Of a stretch of 64,000 nt of DNA, positions 60,128 through 64,000 are shown one piece after another. The translations under genes and the position numbers were made by a program. Source of the DNA: Shouchella rhizosphaerae. Its GTDB lineage: Bacteria; Bacillota; Bacilli; Bacillales; Bacillaceae_D. Numbering within the stretch: position 1 is the stretch's first letter; every line of letters begins with the position of its first letter. Location: positions 187,134 to 251,133 of the forward strand of contig NZ_FRBS01000005.1 of the NCBI RefSeq assembly GCF_900142675.1, in the 5' to 3' direction. The notes under the pieces are model-generated. The model worked only from the letters and a program-made list of their open reading frames with translations. It did not search any database and was not told where the DNA came from.

Positions 60128-61213
60128 CTATTTCAGATGATTGATGGCTCGTTCTTTCTGCCCTGTTTTCCCTGGATAAAGCAACGTTTTTATATACCCT
60201 GGGGAACCGCTGGCCATTTCCTTAAAAACAAATGGCCCATCGGATAAAGGCAACCGGTGTGTAATGAGTGGCTTTACTTGCAATGCTCCTGTTTGCAAAG
60301 AATGAATCGCCGTTTTCCATTCTTTGCCCGGAAACGGGGCGGACAGCCCATTCCAAGAACCATGGACACGCAATTCGTTTCGTACAATTTTTTCAAAGTA
60401 AAAACGCTCGATTGTCACGTCCCCGTATGGAATCCCAAGAAAAACAACTTCTCCGCCTTTCTTCGGCAATGCTAATGCTTGGGCAGAAGTAACCGGAGTC
60501 CCCGCTGCTTCAATCGCCACATCTACCCCTTCTCCAGCAGTGAAATCGTGAATTTGTTCATGCACTGGGCCATCAAGTGGATTCACTCGTTGGTCGGCGC
60601 CAAGTTCTTTAGCCACTTTTAATTTTTGTTCATCGATATCAATTGCGTATACATATCTGGCACCAAACAATTTTGCCCATTGAATGGCAAGCAAGCCGAT
60701 GCTTCCGCAGCCGATAATGGCCACATCTGCTCCTGGTTCAATCGCCGTCTTGTAAAAACCGTGTGCCACAACAGCAGCCGGCTCAATGAACGCTGCCGTA
60801 TCAGCATCAATTTCATTCGGCAATGGGAGGACATTTTCAGCAGGCAACTTCACATATTCTGCAAACGCCCCTGGCTGGACAGCTCCGATAACGGTTAGCG
60901 ACGGGCACCGTGAATAAGCCCCTTGCCGACATTGGGTGCAGTCGCCGCACGGGAGAGCAGGGCATACGGCGACTCGCATTCCCTCCTTTAAATGGCTGAC
61001 ATTGCTGCCTACTTCCTCAATCGTACCTGAACATTCATGGCCAAACGTCGTCCCGGGAATATAAGGCCCTAGTTTTTTATAACGGGATAAGTCTGATCCG
61101 CAAATCCCTGCCGTTTCTACACGGACGATGACTTCATTGTCATTCATGATCGTTGGCTTTGGCGATTGCTCAAAACGGATGTCGCCAGCACCATATAAAT
61201 TTAAAGCCTCCAC
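60128..61213 (-). CDS. Zn-dependent alcohol dehydrogenase, galactitol-1-phosphate 5-dehydrogenase type
   Basis: 361 residues. Catalytic zinc region ETAGICGSDLSRYKK and TTFGHECSGTIEEVG; structural zinc with four Cys in LPCGDCTQCRQGAYSRC; NAD site VAIIGCGSIGLLAIQWAKLF. The pattern and the neighbours (gatC-like EIIC, EIIB) fit GatD, which oxidises galactitol-1-phosphate to tagatose-6-phosphate. A GTG start follows AGGAGG. Last gene of the visible operon. Confidence 0.85.
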   Translation of the reverse strand: MEALNLYGAGDIRFEQSPKPTIMNDNEVIVRVETAGICGSDLSRYKKLGPYIPGTTFGHECSGTIEEVGSNVSHLKEGMRVAVCPALPCGDCTQCRQGAYSRCPSLTVIGAVQPGAFAEYVKLPAENVLPLPNEIDADTAAFIEPAAVVAHGFYKTAIEPGADVAIIGCGSIGLLAIQWAKLFGARYVYAIDIDEQKLKVAKELGADQRVNPLDGPVHEQIHDFTAGEGVDVAIEAAGTPVTSAQALALPKKGGEVVFLGIPYGDVTIERFYFEKIVRNELRVHGSWNGLSAPFPGKEWKTAIHSLQTGALQVKPLITHRLPLSDGPFVFKEMASGSPGYIKTLLYPGKTGQKERAINHLK

Positions 61214-61234
61214 TCGCTTTCCTCCTAAATCGCT

Positions 61235-61387
61235 TTACTCGTTATGCTGTGGCTTTTTTTTATGGCGGATGATGTTAGCGAACGCCACAGCCACAATAAG
61301 CGTATTAAAGATGAGTTGGTGTTCAAAGTAAAAGCGCCCCAGTCCTCTAAGCGGCCCAAGCATAAAATCTAGCAAATGTTCAACCAT
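61235..61387 (-). CDS. Small membrane protein of the polyol PTS operon, 50 residues
   Basis: ATG follows GGAGGGACAGA. The product MVEHLLDFMLGPLRGLGRFY, then FEHQLIFNTLIVAVAFANII and RHKKKPQHNE, has one membrane segment with a basic tail. It lies between two dehydrogenase genes with 21- and 25-base gaps, in the same direction, so it is part of the operon. Codon use and ribosome binding site look real. No family recognised; a transporter or enzyme accessory is possible. Confidence 0.7.
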   Translation of the reverse strand: MVEHLLDFMLGPLRGLGRFYFEHQLIFNTLIVAVAFANIIRHKKKPQHNE

Positions 61388-61412
61388 TCTGTCCCTCCGT
61401 TGCAGTTCTGCT

Positions 61413-62441
61413 TTACTCTGGTTTTAAAAGCACTTTTATCGCTTCTCCGCTTTTTATCGCTTGATAAGCTTCCTCCCATTGATGAAGCTCGTATTCATGG
61501 GTGACCAGATCACGAGCGTTGACATTGCCTGTTTTTAATAGCATCAGAGAAGGTTCCCAATCAGCTGGCTTCTGACTTCTGCTGCCAATGACGCATATTT
61601 CTTTCTGAATAATTGTTTCGAGGTCAAAGGGAATTTCTGATGTAGCAAAAATGCCGACTTGGCTATACTGCCCCTTTTTCCGCAATAACTTTAGCCCTTG
61701 ATTGGCTGCTTTTACGGCCCCAGAACATTCAAGCACCACATCGGCTCCGTAGCCGTTTGTCAGTTCATTTACGACTTCGCCGACATTCGTTTCTTCGCCA
61801 TTGACGACGTAATCAATCCCAAGGGCACGCGCCTTCTCAAGGCGAACCTTGTCATGATTGAGGCCGGTTATCAGGACTTTTGCGCCTTTGCTTTTCGCGG
61901 CTTGGGCAGCGAGTAAGCCAATTGGACCAGGACCAATGACAACACACAAATCGCCTGCGTTGATTGTTGTTTTCGCTAGCGCATGGTGCGTGCAGGCTAA
62001 CGGTTCTGTCATCGTTGCTGAACGGAAATCAACATTGTCTGGCAAAAGATGCAAACTCTCTTCCCGGGCAAGTACATACTCAGCGAACCCGCCATCTTGC
62101 TGGGTACCAAGGCCTTTGCGCTCGCTGCAAAGGTTGTAGTCTTTCGTTTGGCAATAAGGACATTGCCCGCAAACGGAGAAAGTGGTTTCAGAGGTGACCC
62201 GATCCCCTACTTTAAAAGATTGAACGCCAGGCCCGACTTCAACAATTTCTCCTGCAAATTCATGGCCAAGTGTTACCGGGAAGGCCACTTTATAATGGCC
62301 TTCATACGTATGGATATCGGACCCACAAATGCCCGCATATTTGACTTTTATTTTGACTTGCTTTTCCCCTGGAGCAGGTTCGGGCTTGTTTTGGAGTTCA
62401 ACATGTCCAAATCCAGGTGCTGTTTTTACTAATGCTTTCAA
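61413..62441 (-). CDS. Zn-dependent polyol dehydrogenase (sorbitol dehydrogenase-like)
   Basis: 342 residues from a TTG start after AGGAGG. VKYAGICGSDIHTYEGHY and VTLGHEFAGEIVEVG hold the catalytic zinc ligands, FSVCGQCPYCQTKDYNLC the structural zinc, and CVVIGPGPIGLLAAQAAKSK the NAD site. It belongs to the same family as the GatD-like protein, but the two differ strongly, so they probably act on different polyols or phosphates. Confidence 0.88.
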   Translation of the reverse strand: MKALVKTAPGFGHVELQNKPEPAPGEKQVKIKVKYAGICGSDIHTYEGHYKVAFPVTLGHEFAGEIVEVGPGVQSFKVGDRVTSETTFSVCGQCPYCQTKDYNLCSERKGLGTQQDGGFAEYVLAREESLHLLPDNVDFRSATMTEPLACTHHALAKTTINAGDLCVVIGPGPIGLLAAQAAKSKGAKVLITGLNHDKVRLEKARALGIDYVVNGEETNVGEVVNELTNGYGADVVLECSGAVKAANQGLKLLRKKGQYSQVGIFATSEIPFDLETIIQKEICVIGSRSQKPADWEPSLMLLKTGNVNARDLVTHEYELHQWEEAYQAIKSGEAIKVLLKPE

Positions 62442-62467
62442 TTCTAGCCCTCCTACTTTTCGTAAAA

Positions 62468-63727
62468 TTAATCGAATATACCGAATAAACGAACGATTAT
62501 CCAGTTAATCAGGTTGCCTCCTTGGTCAATGCTGGATATTTGTGCCGAATCTTCCGGCATTGTAAAGTTCCCTTCCATTGCCATTTGCGTAAATAATGGG
62601 GCAACATCTGTGGCCAGATAAAGCGAAATCGCAATCATAATCGTTCCTACGATGACTGAATGGACGATATTGCCTCGAGCAGCGCCAACAATAAACGCAA
62701 CAATAAACGGAATTGTAGCCAAATCGCCAAAAGGCAAAAGCGCATTGCCAGGAAGAATGATTGCTAAAGCGACTGTAATGGGCACTAAAATAAGAGCGGT
62801 TGAAATAACAGACGGATGCCCGAGTGCGACGGCTGCGTCAAGACCGATATAAATTTCCCGGTCGCCAAAACGTTTATTCAGCCATTCGCGAGCCGATTCC
62901 GATATTGGCAAGAGCCCTTCCATTAAAATTTTAACCATTCGTGGCATTAACACCATTACTGCAGCCATAGCAATGCCAATATCGATCACATCGCCAATGC
63001 CATAGCCAGCAAGCAAGCCAATGGCAGCACCGAGAACTAAGCCTATGAACATCGATTCTCCTAAAATGCCAAACCGTTTTTCAATCGTCGCTGGGTCAGC
63101 GTTCCATTTATTGACGCCTGGGAGCTTTTGCAGTCCTTTTACTAAAAAGATGCCTGGTGCATAGGAAATCGTGCTACCTGTGGCAATGGAAACCCCAGGC
63201 AAGTCATAAAATTCGCTCACCATCGGCGCCGTCCAATCGGCAATCTTTAAACAAATAACTTGAAAAATCACGGCTGCCAGCAAAGACAAAAACAAATTGG
63301 ACGTTGCCACATATACCATGGCTGCTGTAAACGTATAGTGCCAGAAATTCCATATATCGACGTTCATTGTCTTTGTCGTTTTTGTCACAAGCATAAGCAC
63401 ATTGACCAAAAGACCTAACGGAATAATAAAAGCAGCCACCATGGAAGCCCAAGCAATCGATGAAGATGCCGGCCAGCCTACATCAATAACATTCAGTTCC
63501 ACACCTAGCCGGTCAACCATCCCTTGTGCAGCCGGCCCTAGATTGTTGACGAGCAAGTCGACGACTAGAAAAATGCCGACGAAGGCAATGCCAATCGTTA
63601 ACCCAGACCGAAACGCTTTACCTGGTTTTTGCCCGAACAACAACCCTAATAAAAAGATAGCAACGGGCAAAATAACGGTTGCGCCTAAATCTAAGAACCC
63701 TTGAATAAAGTTGACAAACCCATCCAT
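62468..63727 (-). CDS. gatC: PTS galactitol-type EIIC transporter
   Basis: 419 residues with about ten membrane segments. LDLGATVILPVAIFLLGLLF and GIAFVGIFLVVDLLVNNLGP are the start of GatC; PLGLLVNVLMLVTKTTKTMN and DLPGVSIATGSTISYAPGIF follow. EIIC forms the membrane channel for galactitol or a related polyol. GAGGAGGAACGTC precedes ATG. It is 35 bases downstream of the EIIB gene. Confidence 0.92.
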   Translation of the reverse strand: MDGFVNFIQGFLDLGATVILPVAIFLLGLLFGQKPGKAFRSGLTIGIAFVGIFLVVDLLVNNLGPAAQGMVDRLGVELNVIDVGWPASSSIAWASMVAAFIIPLGLLVNVLMLVTKTTKTMNVDIWNFWHYTFTAAMVYVATSNLFLSLLAAVIFQVICLKIADWTAPMVSEFYDLPGVSIATGSTISYAPGIFLVKGLQKLPGVNKWNADPATIEKRFGILGESMFIGLVLGAAIGLLAGYGIGDVIDIGIAMAAVMVLMPRMVKILMEGLLPISESAREWLNKRFGDREIYIGLDAAVALGHPSVISTALILVPITVALAIILPGNALLPFGDLATIPFIVAFIVGAARGNIVHSVIVGTIMIAISLYLATDVAPLFTQMAMEGNFTMPEDSAQISSIDQGGNLINWIIVRLFGIFD

Positions 63728-63762
63728 GACGTTCCTCCTCTTTTGAAAACACTCAGTTTCGC

Positions 63763-64000
63763 TTAAGCTTTAAGCGCTTCTAAAATTTCTTTTTTTGTTT
63801 GCTCCGTGCCGATGCCTGTTAAAAAAGAGCGGGCATTGATCACAGGGAAAGGAAAATCTGCTTGCGTCATCGCTGTTGTGACTAGCAAGTCAGCAGTATC
63901 CTTATGGCTGCCTACTTCCGAAATCTTGATCTGCACTAAGTTGACCTTTAAGCCGTTCTCTTTTGCCATTTCTTCAATCGCGCTATTTACCACTGTCGAT
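63763..64000 (-). CDS. gatB: PTS galactitol-type EIIB component (N-terminus beyond window)
   Basis: The open frame runs off the window end; readable part STVVNSAIEEMAKENGLKVN to TEQTKKEILEALKA, about 78 residues. STVVNSAIEE follows the phosphocysteine loop (CGTGIATS) in GatB proteins, so the Cys and about 15 residues lie outside. EIIB passes phosphate from EIIA to the polyol via EIIC. Confidence 0.88.
   Translation of the reverse strand, partial: STVVNSAIEEMAKENGLKVNLVQIKISEVGSHKDTADLLVTTAMTQADFPFPVINARSFLTGIGTEQTKKEILEALKA

Noticed and set aside
1-64000. CRISPR arrays, IS elements, phage genes, rRNA genes
   Set aside because: No regularly spaced direct repeats, transposase-like frames, integrase or rRNA sequence were found by eye.

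Overview
This window looks like chromosome from a low-to-mid GC Gram-positive bacillus. The signs are strong AGGAGG-type ribosome binding sites, many TTG/GTG starts, Rap-like and SpoIIP-like proteins, LicT/RAT antitermination, a T-box, cre and sigma-B-type promoter motifs, and many homologues of Bacillus subtilis y-genes. The overall flavour (many sugar and amino-acid scavenging operons, hut and galactitol clusters) fits an alkaliphilic Bacillaceae member such as the Shouchella (Bacillus) clausii group; that placement is inference. No phage, IS element, CRISPR array or rRNA operon was seen. One tRNA gene is present.

Layout. 1-5.4 kb: two sugar-catabolism units around an AraC-type regulator. 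Leftward are an ABC binding protein, a permease start, a Gfo/Idh dehydrogenase and a sugar isomerase; rightward is a second Gfo/Idh dehydrogenase. 5.4-8.0 kb: a DCC thiol protein, a PhzF-like isomerase and a serine hydrolase with a small upstream ORF and a hairpin touching its ribosome binding site. 8.3-12.3 kb: a tight three-gene operon (PlsY-like acyltransferase, GNAT-aminotransferase fusion, LtaS-like phosphotransferase with Ser in place of the catalytic Thr), ending in a clear terminator. This is the best candidate for an undescribed pathway. 12.3-17.3 kb: VOC protein, SH3b-amidase, a 54-residue ORF, a YjaZ-like metalloprotease, a decayed TipA-type MerR gene that keeps its 19-bp-spacer promoter, htpX, and a Qnr-like pentapeptide protein with a LexA-type box. 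17.4-20.5 kb: a second sugar ABC operon under a promoter overlapped by a perfect cre. 20.6-22.3 kb: azlCD and a divergent XRE-cupin regulator sharing a 28-bp palindrome.

22.4-27.9 kb: small housekeeping and stress genes (GNAT, RlmA-like methyltransferase, GlsB with a sigma-B-type promoter, an apparently dead M50 protease), an unusual HisRS behind a T-box-like leader, and an HD hydrolase. 28-32.6 kb: a TetR-permease-DUF917-hydantoinase operon. 32.7-38.4 kb: GNAT, SpoIIP-like fragment, Hanks-type kinase, HIT, HD, truncated Rap-like protein, nucleotidyltransferase, tRNA-Arg(CCU). 38.8-48.3 kb: an alpha/beta hydrolase, then a urocanate-degradation operon (hutU, hutI, M20 amidohydrolase, COG0402-type deaminase, YjiH membrane protein) preceded by an AraC-type receiver protein. 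48.6-52.5 kb: MFS transporter and a DesK/DesR-like two-component operon. 52.7-55.3 kb: LicT-type antiterminator and an EIICB transporter of the NagP type, each behind a RAT element. 55.5-59.8 kb: S66 peptidase, YdhK, a small membrane protein and an ABC-F protein behind an attenuator-like leader. 60.1-64.0 kb: part of a galactitol/polyol PTS operon (EIIB partial, EIIC, two Zn dehydrogenases and a previously easy-to-miss 50-residue protein).

Common theme: nearly every operon is a catabolic or envelope-stress unit with its own local switch (operator, antiterminator, attenuator or alternative sigma promoter). All functional calls are by recognition of sequence motifs by eye; no database search was run.
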